A DNA stretch of 38,716 nucleotides from Thiotrichaceae bacterium. GTDB lineage: Bacteria; Pseudomonadota; Gammaproteobacteria; Thiotrichales; Thiotrichaceae. The notes under the pieces were generated by a model. The model had not been told where the DNA came from, made no database searches, and saw only the letters and a program-made list of their open reading frames with translations. A program made the position numbers and the translations under genes. Positions 9,905 through 18,618 of the stretch are shown here, piece by piece (positions within the stretch are counted from its first letter, which is position 1; each line of letters opens with the position of its first letter). The stretch covers positions 1-38,716 of the forward strand of contig JAGLEV010000019.1 of the NCBI GenBank assembly GCA_023144895.1, written 5' to 3'.

Positions 9905-11038
9905 ATGTCACAATATCAGCTCATAACCAACGGACAACTGGGTTCTTTTAAAATGAAAGGCTATGCCTTGCGTTATAGTTCCTTTGTGCCACGACTTTAT
10001 AATTTAACAAAATCATTAGGTTTTACTCCTAATAAGATCATGCCATCTCGTGCTTTTTGTTCAGACGAGAGTCAGGGCTTTCCGATTATTTTAATCGCCA
10101 AACATTTTGGTGCTTTCCCCTTTAATCATGGAAGAGTTGGTGGCATGATCGCCTTAGATCGCCATGGGCCGCATGCACATCATGGCTTGGATATGGTCAT
10201 TATTCATGCCAGTCATGTGGGATATGATAAAGATAGCCAACAGTATGGTGTTTATCGTCGCTTACAAACAGAGCCAGCGTGCAATACTTCAAATTGTGGC
10301 AAAATTGATGGAGTCTTAACATGGTATCTACAGCAGTATGAATATGCTAAGACCCATGTTTTTATTTCCAAGCAAGCGTATAACTACTCGATTATTATTG
10401 ATAATGAATTGCTTAATGAACAGCGCAACAGTGGTATTGTCTTAGCCTTAGAAAATCTTATTGAAGCCGATGATGCGGGTAATTTTCAGGTACTAGAAAA
10501 TTTAAGCACTGCGAAACGTTTTGCCTTAGTAAGCAAGCGTCGTGCAATAATGGAAAAAATGGATATTAAAGAAGGTGATGTCCTTCCTATTGGTGATTTA
10601 TTAACACCTAAGGACTTTAGCTTTAAAAAATCGACGACTGACCACATGGAAATGAATCTATTGCCTGCAATGCCCATCATCGTTTCTTCTGCATCGCCCA
10701 TGTTAAAAGCGGCACAGGTGAGTACACAGGTTGAGTTTGATCGTGGCTTTAGAAGTATTAGCCAAGATAGCCATTATAATGGTAAAAATGTTCTGTTTAT
10801 TTCTGGACTCAATGTGGATATTTCACCCAAATCTGGGCAGATATTTCCACTGACAAAATTTATTCCATGGGCTGTTTTTCATCAAAGCAGTGATGGTCAG
10901 CAAACCGTTTGGGAACAAGAAGAAGTATTGAAACGCTTACAGGCACAGCCCGAAGAAAATAATGATCAGATAGAGCTGGATAGTGCCATTAGTGATATGG
11001 AGTCTTATCAAGAAATCTTTTTGCATGAGCCTTCTTAG
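9905..11038 (+). CDS. LCIB/LCIC-type beta-carbonic-anhydrase-like protein
   Basis: 377 residues, no signal peptide or membrane segment. The first half keeps the layout of algal LCIB-family carbonic anhydrases: a Cys-X-Asp-Glu motif (Cys52-Ser-Asp54-Glu55), a GGMIALDRHGPHAHH loop matching the GGV loop, a strand ending in His104 (HASHVGYD, compare PHIGI), and Cys131 in NCGKI (compare ACGAL). Cys52, His104 and Cys131 would be the zinc ligands and Asp54 the catalytic aspartate. Near residue 300 VLFISGLNVDI resembles the LCIB C-terminal strand. Known members interconvert CO2 and bicarbonate; activity here is inferred. The start is uncertain: there is no strong Shine-Dalgarno, and Met17 is an alternative. 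It appears monocistronic. Confidence 0.65.
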   Translation: MSQYQLITNGQLGSFKMKGYALRYSSFVPRLYNLTKSLGFTPNKIMPSRAFCSDESQGFPIILIAKHFGAFPFNHGRVGGMIALDRHGPHAHHGLDMVIIHASHVGYDKDSQQYGVYRRLQTEPACNTSNCGKIDGVLTWYLQQYEYAKTHVFISKQAYNYSIIIDNELLNEQRNSGIVLALENLIEADDAGNFQVLENLSTAKRFALVSKRRAIMEKMDIKEGDVLPIGDLLTPKDFSFKKSTTDHMEMNLLPAMPIIVSSASPMLKAAQVSTQVEFDRGFRSISQDSHYNGKNVLFISGLNVDISPKSGQIFPLTKFIPWAVFHQSSDGQQTVWEQEEVLKRLQAQPEENNDQIELDSAISDMESYQEIFLHEPS

Positions 11039-11061
11039 CCCATCATTTTGTTTCAGAGACT

Positions 11062-11078
11062 CCTACCACATAGGTAGG
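11062..11078. terminator. Small hairpin between convergent genes
   Basis: CCTACC-acata-GGTAGG forms a perfect six-pair stem in the 40-base gap between the LCIB-like gene and the DUF4349 gene, touching the stop of the latter. There is no T run, so its terminator activity is uncertain. Confidence 0.35.
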
Positions 11079-11993
11079 CTAAAGCTTGACCTGCTTTGGC
11101 TCAGAATCATTTTTCACCATTTTCTTAGCTTTAGTAAAAACAGCTAATATTAACCAAATCCCAACCAATCCCAGTGATAATAAAACCCAAAAAACAATAA
11201 AGACTTGAGCTGTCCAAGTGATCGCAACATTAAGCCGATGAGCCAGTGATATGACTTTAAAGACAGGTTTACGTACTTCCTTTAAAGTAAACTTAACCGT
11301 ACAAAACTCATTTTTCTCATCAAATTCTCCTAGGCTCACACCTAAATCTTGTATTTGATTTTCAATGACTAAGAGGCGATTAGTGAGTTCAATCATTTCA
11401 CTGACACTGCCACCACTTTGTTTTAATGCAACGAGTGAATCACGAGCCTTTTGCAATGATACCCGTTTAGCTTCTAGCTTATTATATTCATTCGTTTTAT
11501 CTTTCTTGTCAATTTGAATTCGTTTAACTTCACCAATGGCTTTTAGTTTCTCAATAATACTTTCAAACTTATCAGGAATAACCCCTAAGGCAATATTGAG
11601 CCGTCTTGCTTGAGCTAAACCTGAACGTTGTTCTAGCTGAATCATGAGTTCTTGGGATTGAATTAATTGGTATAAAGTCTTTTCACTCTTATCATATTCT
11701 TTTGTTGTATTGGAAAGACTCCCTACTTTTTCATACTTTTGATCCACAGAGCTGGTTTGTACTTGTTGTTGCCTTGCCGTTTTATAGAGCATTTTTTTAC
11801 TGGCATAGTTCTTTCTTGAAAGCTCAAAGCTAGCAAGCGGATTATTATAGGTAGTAGAGGGCTTGCTATAGCCATTAGGATAAGTAATATAACCATAAAC
11901 CAACCGCATTAAAAATAGCAGAATGAAGAAGGCAAGGATGAAGAGAAGTTTCTTTTTAATTGATAATGTTGACATAGCGGTGGAGTATAGCAT
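11079..11993 (-). CDS. DUF4349 domain membrane protein
   Basis: 304 residues: an N-terminal membrane segment (about 14-35), a long charged helical or coiled-coil region (about 115-225) containing LEAKRVSLQKARDSLVAL and LTNRLLVIENQIQDL, then a second membrane segment (about 265-287) with a basic cytoplasmic tail. This two-membrane-helix layout with a central heptad-rich region ending in IENQIQDLGV is what I associate with DUF4349. Function is unknown. The ATG at 11993 has AAGG close upstream; Met7 (11975) lacks any Shine-Dalgarno, so I keep the longer form. It is divergent from miaB with only 68 bases between the starts. Confidence 0.75.
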   Translation of the reverse strand: MLYSTAMSTLSIKKKLLFILAFFILLFLMRLVYGYITYPNGYSKPSTTYNNPLASFELSRKNYASKKMLYKTARQQQVQTSSVDQKYEKVGSLSNTTKEYDKSEKTLYQLIQSQELMIQLEQRSGLAQARRLNIALGVIPDKFESIIEKLKAIGEVKRIQIDKKDKTNEYNKLEAKRVSLQKARDSLVALKQSGGSVSEMIELTNRLLVIENQIQDLGVSLGEFDEKNEFCTVKFTLKEVRKPVFKVISLAHRLNVAITWTAQVFIVFWVLLSLGLVGIWLILAVFTKAKKMVKNDSEPKQVKL

Positions 11994-12061
11994 GAACCTT
12001 TTTTTTCAACACAGGAACAGTTACTATAAGTACCCCTTCTTATGGTAAATGGCTAAGAGAC

Positions 12062-13420
12062 ATGGCTGGAAAAATCTTTATTGAGACACATGGTTGTCAA
12101 ATGAATGAGTATGACTCTGCGAAAATGCAGGATGTGCTGATTGAACATGATGGTATGGAAGTAACGGATGATCCTGCTGAGGCGAGTGTTATTTTGCTGA
12201 ATACATGCTCTATTCGTGAGAAAGCTCAGGAGAAGGTTTTTTCTCAAGTGGGTCGTTGGAAGCATTTGAAAAAAAATAATCCTGATTTAGTGATTGGAGT
12301 CGGTGGCTGTGTTGCTTCTCAAGAAGGTGAGAATTTACAAAAGCGAGCGCCCATTGTTGATGTGGTCTTTGGTCCACAGACTTTACATCGTTTACCTGAA
12401 ATGGTGGAAAAAGCACGGTCACAGCGCAAGCCTGTGATTGATATTAGTTTTCCTGAAATTGAAAAATTTGATCATTTACCAGAACCTAGGGCAGAAGGAC
12501 CTTCAGCTTTTGTCTCCATTATGGAAGGTTGTAGTAAGTATTGTACTTTCTGTGTTGTGCCTTACACGCGAGGCGAGGAAGTTTCCCGTCCTTTTGATGA
12601 TGTTTTAGCAGAAGTTGCTGAATTAGCAAAACAAAATGTACGCGAGGTTAACCTTTTAGGGCAAAATGTTAATGCCTATCGTGGCTTAATGAATGATGAG
12701 AGCTTTGCTGATTTGGCTCTGTTGATTCGTTATGTTGCAGCGATTGAGGGTATTGAGCGTATTCGTTATACTACATCACACCCTGTTGAATTTTCTACAA
12801 GTTTGATTCAAGTTTATGCTGATGTTCCAGAGCTGGTGAATCATCTGCACCTTCCTGTACAAAGTGGGTCAGATCGTATTTTAGCGGCGATGAAACGTGG
12901 GCATATGGCATTGGAATATAAGTCTAAAATTCGTAAGTTACGTGAAGTACGTCCTGATATTTCTATGTCCTCTGACTTTATTATTGGTTTTCCTGGTGAA
13001 ACGAATCAAGATTTTGCTGAGACGATGAAGCTGATTGAAGCGATTGGTTTTGATTATAGTTTTAGCTTTATTTATAGCGCCCGACCGGGTACGCCAGCGG
13101 CTAGCCTTGCTGATGTTGTACCTATGGATGTGTGTAAAGTACGTTTAAGCCAATTGCAAAAACGTATTAATGAAATGACCGCTGAAATTAGTCAGTCCAT
13201 GTTGGGTTCAATACAGCGTGTACTGGTTTATTCTGAATCAAAACGCTCTGCTGAAGATATGGCAGGAAGGACAGAAAATAATCGTATTGTGAACTTTAAA
13301 GGCGATTTGAGTATGGTGGGTAAATTTATTGATGTGAAGGTGACAGAGGCTTATACCAACTCTTTACGTGGTGATGTGGTGGCGGTTGAGAGTGAAATTG
13401 GATCGATGTTGTTTTCATAA
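12062..13420 (+). CDS. miaB: tRNA-2-methylthio-N6-dimethylallyladenosine synthase
   Basis: Radical SAM methylthiotransferase acting on i6A37 of tRNAs to make ms2i6A. The UPF0004 domain has its three cluster cysteines at 12, 49 and 83, and the radical SAM motif GCSKYCTFC supplies Cys157, Cys161 and Cys164. All six match E. coli MiaB positions. A TRAM domain follows at the C-terminus (GSIQRVLVY to [13 protein letters not shown]). At 452 residues its length is near the family norm (E. coli 474). In many gammaproteobacteria miaB precedes phoH/ybeZ and ybeY, but here it is followed by convergent genes instead, so the usual partners are absent. Confidence 0.97.
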   Translation: MAGKIFIETHGCQMNEYDSAKMQDVLIEHDGMEVTDDPAEASVILLNTCSIREKAQEKVFSQVGRWKHLKKNNPDLVIGVGGCVASQEGENLQKRAPIVDVVFGPQTLHRLPEMVEKARSQRKPVIDISFPEIEKFDHLPEPRAEGPSAFVSIMEGCSKYCTFCVVPYTRGEEVSRPFDDVLAEVAELAKQNVREVNLLGQNVNAYRGLMNDESFADLALLIRYVAAIEGIERIRYTTSHPVEFSTSLIQVYADVPELVNHLHLPVQSGSDRILAAMKRGHMALEYKSKIRKLREVRPDISMSSDFIIGFPGETNQDFAETMKLIEAIGFDYSFSFIYSARPGTPAASLADVVPMDVCKVRLSQLQKRINEMTAEISQSMLGSIQRVLVYSESKRSAEDMAGRTENNRIVNFKGDLSMVGKFIDVKVTEAYTNSLRGDVVAVESEIGSMLFS

Positions 13421-13531
13421 TTGGCTTTATATTTTTATATAAAAGCTTTGATTATCTCTTTAAACCTTCGTCACTTGCATTAACAAAGCATGATAACTTG
13501 CTATTTTGGGTTATTTAATCTCTATTAATGC

Positions 13532-13561
13532 GGGTTGTATTATTAAGTACTAATACAACCC
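13532..13561. terminator. Hairpin terminator between miaB and the HMA gene
   Basis: GGGTTGTATTA at 13532-13542 pairs perfectly with TAATACAACCC at 13551-13561 around an eight-base loop. It lies 111 bases after miaB and 31 bases from the convergent HMA stop. There is no strong T run, but the 11-pair stem between convergent genes suggests a bidirectional terminator. Confidence 0.55.
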
Positions 13562-13592
13562 TCATCTTCATAATATTATTGGATTGCTTGCA

Positions 13593-13868
13593 TTAAGAAC
13601 CCACCTTACCAATAGCACAACTAACAATAGATTTAGCCTTTCCTTTCAAGGCTTCCAATCCTTCAACACTACCTTTTTCTGGATAGCCTAATTGAGCCAA
13701 AGTCTTAATAGCGATAGGTAAAGCATCATCAATACACTCAACACTAACAATCTGGTCTTCAATATTAATATCAACAGCTTCCAGCCCATGAATCGCTAAT
13801 AATTTCTTACTAATCGTATTAGCACAGCCACCACAGCGAATATTCTCAACTTCAATTTTATGATTCAT
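13593..13868 (-). CDS. Heavy-metal-associated (HMA) domain protein, CopZ-like
   Basis: 91 residues. The beta-alpha-beta-beta-alpha-beta HMA fold is evident with the metal site RCGGCANTI (Cys12-X-X-Cys15). The usual Met before the first Cys (MxCxxC) is replaced by Ile-Arg, which weakens a strict copper assignment. The chain extends about 25 residues beyond the HMA core and holds a third cysteine (SIVSCAIG). It likely binds and carries a soft metal ion in the cytosol. It follows the COG4255 gene by nine bases, with TAGGA seven bases before its ATG, so the two are co-transcribed. No copper ATPase is nearby. Confidence 0.8.
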   Translation of the reverse strand: MNHKIEVENIRCGGCANTISKKLLAIHGLEAVDINIEDQIVSVECIDDALPIAIKTLAQLGYPEKGSVEGLEALKGKAKSIVSCAIGKVGS

Positions 13869-13877
13869 TTTATATTC

Positions 13878-14873
13878 CTAAATAAGTTCAATGAGTTGCT
13901 TCGCGGATTTCAGTTTAAATCGACTCCAAAAAGGTGTTTTCCCAAGATCCCACGAATGACCTGAGTCTGTATAAATGATAGTGTGTATTTCTTTGTTTTC
14001 AATTAACGGGATAATTTTATCTTCAATCTGACTTAAACCCTGCTGCCATGCTGTCATATCATTGAGTTGGCTGGCATTAATGAGTTCATCATGGATAATA
14101 ATAGATGAAGTGTGGGGGATCCCATTGTGATGCTCATAATAATCCAGTGAAAAATGTTGGGCTAGTCGCTGTCCTTGCTCACCACCGCCTTGGATGCATT
14201 GAGCATTAATCTTTAGAGGCTGGCTCAGTGATTTATCCTTTCTATCCCATAACCAAAAACTTTGTACCTGTTCTTGTCGAGCAAGCTCTCGTTGTTGATT
14301 TGTTGGAGAATTATAAAGTAACATTTGTAATTCATTGAGTTGCTTACCCCATGCAATTTCAATTTTCCCTTCCATTAAGTCACGTAAACTAGCACCGAGG
14401 GCATTATTGATGGGAATGGTTTTTTTGGGTTTATCTTTTTGATTGAGCAATAAAAACCAAGTGCCCATCGTGCTCACTTTAAACTCCCAGCCATCTTGAG
14501 AAAAATGACGATTAAGCTCTTTACAGAGTGCTTGTTGCTGCTCAGAACTAATATCTTCAATCACAAAATCACCGATAACAATATCAGACATACCCGCTGT
14601 CATGCTAATGGGTGAGGCGCAAAGGATGGCTTGCTCTGTTGTTTGATTGAAATGTGCATGATATAACTGCTCAGCATAAGAAAAGCTGTGGTGTTTTTCT
14701 GCGAGTAAAATACAGGCATGTTGTAACCAATGTAGAGCAGGGTAGTCTGTTCTTTTTGCTCTATTTAAATGCTTAACAAGCAATGTCGTTGCGGTGAAAT
14801 GGTAGTCTCGTTGCCATATTTTTAGTGGTGAGAGTAATGAAGGGATAAAAATATAGTGTGTTTCTTTATTCAT
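13878..14873 (-). CDS. RpfE/COG4255 family protein (phosphoglycerate-mutase-like annotation)
   Basis: 331 residues, soluble. The blocks CASPISMTAGMSDIVIGDF, LNRHFSQDGWEFKV, KQLNELQMLLYNSPTNQQRE and VQSFWLWD match the family annotated as RpfE-type regulatory protein or 2,3-bisphosphoglycerate-independent phosphoglycerate mutase-related protein. I know of no proven biochemical role. The C-terminal third (GIPHTSSIIIHDELI, IHTIIYTDSG) has alkaline-phosphatase-like strand patterns but I cannot place metal ligands. It is transcribed with the small HMA gene and is divergent from the class V aminotransferase. Confidence 0.7.
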   Translation of the reverse strand: MNKETHYIFIPSLLSPLKIWQRDYHFTATTLLVKHLNRAKRTDYPALHWLQHACILLAEKHHSFSYAEQLYHAHFNQTTEQAILCASPISMTAGMSDIVIGDFVIEDISSEQQQALCKELNRHFSQDGWEFKVSTMGTWFLLLNQKDKPKKTIPINNALGASLRDLMEGKIEIAWGKQLNELQMLLYNSPTNQQRELARQEQVQSFWLWDRKDKSLSQPLKINAQCIQGGGEQGQRLAQHFSLDYYEHHNGIPHTSSIIIHDELINASQLNDMTAWQQGLSQIEDKIIPLIENKEIHTIIYTDSGHSWDLGKTPFWSRFKLKSAKQLIELI

Positions 14874-14986
14874 CAGGGGTAAAATTGCCAGTCAGTCGAT
14901 ATGGTTACTTTGTTAATGTTCCGCTTACCGTTATCATTATGCCTTTCACGTAATTTAATTTCACTTATTCATTTTTAGGTAGATTT

Positions 14987-16168
14987 ATGACCAGCATTAC
15001 TTCATTCCATCCTCCTGTTCGCACACTAATGGGGCCCGGGCCTTCTGATGTTAATCCTCGTGTACTTGAAGCACTGGCTCGTCCTACGATTGGACATCTT
15101 GACCCTGCCTTTGTTGGTATGATGGATGAAACTAAGGAACTTTTAAAATACGCTTTTCAGACTGAAAATAAGTTGACTATGCCTGTTTCTGCACCAGGGT
15201 CAGCAGGTATGGAGACCTGTTTTTCTAACCTTATAGAGCCTGGTGAGAAGGTTATTGTTTGCCAAAATGGTGTTTTTGGTGGACGCATGAAGGAAAATGT
15301 TGAGCGTTGTGGTGGTGTTGCCGTGATGGTTGAAGATGCTTGGGGTACAGCAGTTAGTGTTGATAAAGTTGAAGCGGCACTAAAAGCCAATAGCGATGCA
15401 AAAATTGTTGCCTTTGTTCATGCTGAGACTTCAACAGGTGTTGTTTCAGATGCACAAGCTCTCGTTGCACTTGCACATCAGCACGATTGTTTAACGATTG
15501 TTGATGCCGTAACATCACTGGGTGGATCACCATTAAAGGTGGATGAGTGGGATATTGATGCCATTTATTCGGGTACGCAAAAATGTTTGTCTTGTACACC
15601 AGGTATTTCTCCTGTGAGCTTTAATGAGCGTGCTATTGCTAAAATTCAAAACCGTAAAACGAAAGTGCAAAGCTGGTTTATGGATTTAAATTTAGTGATG
15701 GATTATTGGGGTAGTGGTGGACAGCGTTCTTATCACCATACTGCGCCTGTTAATGCTTTATATGGCTTGCATGAGTCATTGGTTATTTTGCAAGAAGAAG
15801 GTTTAGAGAAATCTTGGGATCGTCATGTTGCCAATCATGAAGGGCTTAAAGCGGGAATCGAAGCAATGGGCTTGAGCTTCTTTGTTGCTGAAGAAGATCG
15901 TTTACCACAGCTCAATGCGATTCAATTCCCAGAAGGTACCGATGAGGCGAAGGTGCGCTCTGAATTGCTTAACCGCTATAGTTTGGAAATTGGCGCAGGT
16001 CTTGGGCCGATGGCGGGTAAGATTTGGCGTATTGGCTTGATGGGCTTTGCTAGTAATCAAAAAAATGTTCTGCATTGTCTTGGTGCTTTAGATGCTGTGT
16101 TGAGTGAGATGGGTGCAGATATTCAATCAGGTAAAGCGGTGAGTGCTGCGATGAAAGTATTTTCATAA
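14987..16168 (+). CDS. Class V aminotransferase, serine/alanine--glyoxylate type
   Basis: PLP enzyme of 393 residues. The start RTLMGPGPSDVNPRVLEAL and the segment GHLDPAFVGMMDE are typical of alanine/serine-glyoxylate aminotransferases. The PLP lysine is Lys199 in SGTQKCLSCTPG, with the cofactor Asp in DAVTSLGG about 26 residues before it. Such enzymes detoxify glyoxylate, for instance in phosphoglycolate salvage or the serine cycle, and transfer amino groups from Ser or Ala. Which donor is used here cannot be read. AGGTAG precedes the ATG by five bases. It is divergent from the RpfE-like gene and followed by a REP-like element, so it is probably monocistronic. Confidence 0.88.
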   Translation: MTSITSFHPPVRTLMGPGPSDVNPRVLEALARPTIGHLDPAFVGMMDETKELLKYAFQTENKLTMPVSAPGSAGMETCFSNLIEPGEKVIVCQNGVFGGRMKENVERCGGVAVMVEDAWGTAVSVDKVEAALKANSDAKIVAFVHAETSTGVVSDAQALVALAHQHDCLTIVDAVTSLGGSPLKVDEWDIDAIYSGTQKCLSCTPGISPVSFNERAIAKIQNRKTKVQSWFMDLNLVMDYWGSGGQRSYHHTAPVNALYGLHESLVILQEEGLEKSWDRHVANHEGLKAGIEAMGLSFFVAEEDRLPQLNAIQFPEGTDEAKVRSELLNRYSLEIGAGLGPMAGKIWRIGLMGFASNQKNVLHCLGALDAVLSEMGADIQSGKAVSAAMKVFS

Positions 16169-16190
16169 GTAGGCGTTAATAAATAATGAG

Positions 16191-16237
16191 TCCAATCTAC
16201 TGAATGATCATCATTTGTAGGTTGGACTTCAGTCCAA
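16191..16237. repeat. REP-like double stem-loop
   Basis: TCCAATCTAC (16191-16200) pairs with GTAGGTTGGA (16217-16226, one G-T pair), and the enclosed AATGAT-c-ATCATT extends the stem. The same TTGGAC (16222-16227) can instead pair with GTCCAA (16232-16237) around TTCA, so the two folds compete. The core GTAGGTTGGACTTCAGTCC resembles REP-type intergenic palindromes that I associate with bacteria carrying RAYT transposases. Only one copy is in this window. Confidence 0.45.
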
Positions 16238-16275
16238 ATTTCAACGCATAAAACCTCATACAAGCTAATAATGCT

Positions 16276-17085
16276 ATGCCAGAACTCCCTGAAGTAGAAA
16301 CCACTCTCCGTGGTATTCATCCCCATTTATTGCAACAAAAAATTACCGCTGTTCGAGTTTATCAACCTAAATTACGTTGGGCTGTGCCCGATGAGTTACA
16401 GACTATTATTGGACAAAGGGTTTTATCGGTTAAACGCCGAGCCAAATATTTGTTAATTGAAACTAAGTTGGGTTCGGTGATTATTCATTTAGGCATGTCA
16501 GGTAGTTTGCGACTTTGTGATAAAGGGACAACGCGACAAAAACATGATCATGTGGAATTTGAGATTAATCAGCAACAAGTCTTGCGTTTACATGATCCTC
16601 GTCGTTTTGGCTGTGTGTTGTTTAGTCAAGACCCTTTGCAACATAAATTACTGATCAATCTTGGACCTGAGCCATTGCTTGATGCTTTTACTGCTAAGCA
16701 TTTATACCAACGCGCGGGTCAGCGCAAAGTGAGTATTAAGTCCTTTATTATGGATGCAAAAAATGTAGTGGGTGTTGGGAATATTTATGCGAATGAAGCC
16801 CTATTTATGGCGGGTATTAGCCCTAAAATAGCGGTAGGCTGCATTACACTAAAACGTTATCAATTACTTGTTGATGCAATTAAACAGGTGCTTGCTGATG
16901 CAATAAAGCAAGGAGGTACAACGTTAAATGATTTTGTTAATGCTGATGGTGATACAGGGTATTTCCAGCTCAAGTTGAATGTTTATGGACAAAATGATAA
17001 GCCTTGTTCACAATGTGAAACGATGATTATTAAGCTTGTACAAAATCAGCGAGCGAGTTTTTATTGCCCACAATGTCAGTCTTAA
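16276..17085 (+). CDS. mutM: Formamidopyrimidine-DNA glycosylase
   Basis: Excises 8-oxoguanine and formamidopyrimidines and nicks the abasic site. The mature N-terminus PELPEVET supplies catalytic Pro2 and Glu3. Lys57 sits in the KRRAKYL strand, and the helix-two-turn-helix region includes DAKNVVGVGNIYANEALF. The C-terminal zinc finger has Cys244, Cys247, Cys264 and Cys267. The 269-residue length equals E. coli MutM. It converges on cobS with only 24 bases between stops and no room for a strong terminator. Confidence 0.97.
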   Translation: MPELPEVETTLRGIHPHLLQQKITAVRVYQPKLRWAVPDELQTIIGQRVLSVKRRAKYLLIETKLGSVIIHLGMSGSLRLCDKGTTRQKHDHVEFEINQQQVLRLHDPRRFGCVLFSQDPLQHKLLINLGPEPLLDAFTAKHLYQRAGQRKVSIKSFIMDAKNVVGVGNIYANEALFMAGISPKIAVGCITLKRYQLLVDAIKQVLADAIKQGGTTLNDFVNADGDTGYFQLKLNVYGQNDKPCSQCETMIIKLVQNQRASFYCPQCQS

Positions 17086-17109
17086 ACTAAAATTTAGGAA
17101 GGTCTTGAT

Positions 17110-17844
17110 TTAATTTAATGCGAGTGCAGCACCTAATAAATAAAGCATTTCTGTTACTTCTGTCGTCGCCCCGACAGTATCACCGGTACAGCCGTATAAG
17201 TGTTGTAACATCATACGGCGTAATAAATAAAAACCGATGAGTGTGAGTAGTAAAGCGGTTAGAGAGAATATACCCGCAACAATAAGAATGGCAATTCCTA
17301 AAATAAACCCAATCCGTCGAGGAATATGTTGAATCAAATGGCTTGCCATGCCTTGTTTTCTTGCATAAGGGGTTGTTAAAAAAATAATAATGATAAAGCC
17401 ACGACCTACCATAGGTGCAATAAGGACAGGAAGGTATTCGCCTTGCTGAAATAGACTGACTAGAGCAACAAATTTTAGTAATAAGAGACCACTGATAGCA
17501 ATAACGCCTGCTGTTCCTAATGTGGGGTCTTTGAATATTTTTTCGATTCTTTCGGCATTACCTAAACCACCCAACCAAGCATCTGCACTATCGGCTAAGC
17601 CGTCTAGGTGCAATCCTCCTGTGATGGCTGCCCAGAGAATCGTAATAATGGCGGCAGATAATAAGGCTTTCTCTGTACCTAATGTGATGGCGAGTAAATA
17701 GAAAAGTGTTCCTAGTAATAAGCCAATCAGTGGATAGAATAGAGTTGCTTTGCCCATCATCTCAGGGCTTGGTGCTGGGTATTGGGGGCTAGGAATACGG
17801 GTTAATAAGGTGAGGGCGGTAAAGAATAGTTGGCGTAATCTCAT
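17110..17844 (-). CDS. cobS: Adenosylcobinamide-GDP ribazoletransferase (cobalamin synthase)
   Basis: Integral membrane enzyme joining adenosylcobinamide-GDP and alpha-ribazole (or its phosphate), the last assembly step of B12. The N-terminal LTLLTRIPSP, the acidic metal-binding motif HLDGLADSADAWLGG near residue 80 and KDPTLGTAGV are CobS marks. Several hydrophobic helices span the rest of the 244 residues (E. coli CobS is 247). It is the last gene of the amgK-murU-cobU-cobT-cobC-cobS block, 96 bases after cobC. Confidence 0.95.
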   Translation of the reverse strand: MRLRQLFFTALTLLTRIPSPQYPAPSPEMMGKATLFYPLIGLLLGTLFYLLAITLGTEKALLSAAIITILWAAITGGLHLDGLADSADAWLGGLGNAERIEKIFKDPTLGTAGVIAISGLLLLKFVALVSLFQQGEYLPVLIAPMVGRGFIIIIFLTTPYARKQGMASHLIQHIPRRIGFILGIAILIVAGIFSLTALLLTLIGFYLLRRMMLQHLYGCTGDTVGATTEVTEMLYLLGAALALN

Positions 17845-17940
17845 CGTGGTTAGGTTTCAGTGTATTGTCGATGCTAGGTTAGGAATGTGAGTTGTTTTTT
17901 AGCTTAAATTGATATTAGCAAAGGTCTGAGTTGAGTTAAG

Positions 17941-18540
17941 TTATTCTTTTAATCCATGACTGATAAAGGAATAAGTATCATCATGATAATAGGCAAGGCG
18001 CAGGTAGTGAGCATGGCGTATTTCAAAAGTCTGAGTATTTTTTAGTGGTATATCAAGGCAGTGGCTGAGTAATATACGAATGACACCAGCATGAGTAATG
18101 AGTAAAATTTTCTTATTTTGATGGTTTTTGAGTAAGGTTTTCCATGCTTTTATTACGCGTTGTTGAAAATTTAATATCGACTCACCCTCTGGAGCAATAA
18201 AGCTTTTAGGATGCTGCCATAGTTGTTGTAATTGCTTGGAATGGTTTTGCCATAACTGTGCTATTGGCTGATTAATCCAGTGACCAAAGTCCATTTCTGT
18301 AAAGTCATTGATGATTTCTATCGGGATGTTTTTTTTACTAGCGAGTGAGTGAGCCATTTGGCTACAACGCAGAAAGGGTGAGCTAATAATGATATCCCAA
18401 TGACCTTTTTGTGTACTGTCTTGCATCTGTTTTATGCCCTTTGTGCTGAGGTTTTTATTGGCACTGGCGCAGAATAACCCCTTGGTTTCTATTTCACCAT
18501 GACGTAGGCAGTCAATTAAGGTGGCTTTTACCGCTTTCAT
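17941..18540 (-). CDS. cobC: Alpha-ribazole phosphatase-like histidine phosphatase
   Basis: 199 residues of the histidine phosphatase superfamily. The phosphohistidine motif is LRHGE with Arg13 and His14; TEMDFGHW follows near residue 83, and the second histidine is in LLITHAGVIRILL. CobC removes the 5'-phosphate of alpha-ribazole phosphate or of cobalamin phosphate. The superfamily is broad, so the assignment leans on its place between cobT and cobS and on the EMDFG block common in CobC proteins. It starts 78 bases after the cobT stop. Confidence 0.85.
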   Translation of the reverse strand: MKAVKATLIDCLRHGEIETKGLFCASANKNLSTKGIKQMQDSTQKGHWDIIISSPFLRCSQMAHSLASKKNIPIEIINDFTEMDFGHWINQPIAQLWQNHSKQLQQLWQHPKSFIAPEGESILNFQQRVIKAWKTLLKNHQNKKILLITHAGVIRILLSHCLDIPLKNTQTFEIRHAHYLRLAYYHDDTYSFISHGLKE

Positions 18541-18618
18541 TGTATTTCCTTCTCTTGATGAATCTCTATAAAATTAGCTTGTTCTCATCATGGATTAACA
18601 GAAAAGAGTTTATTAGCA

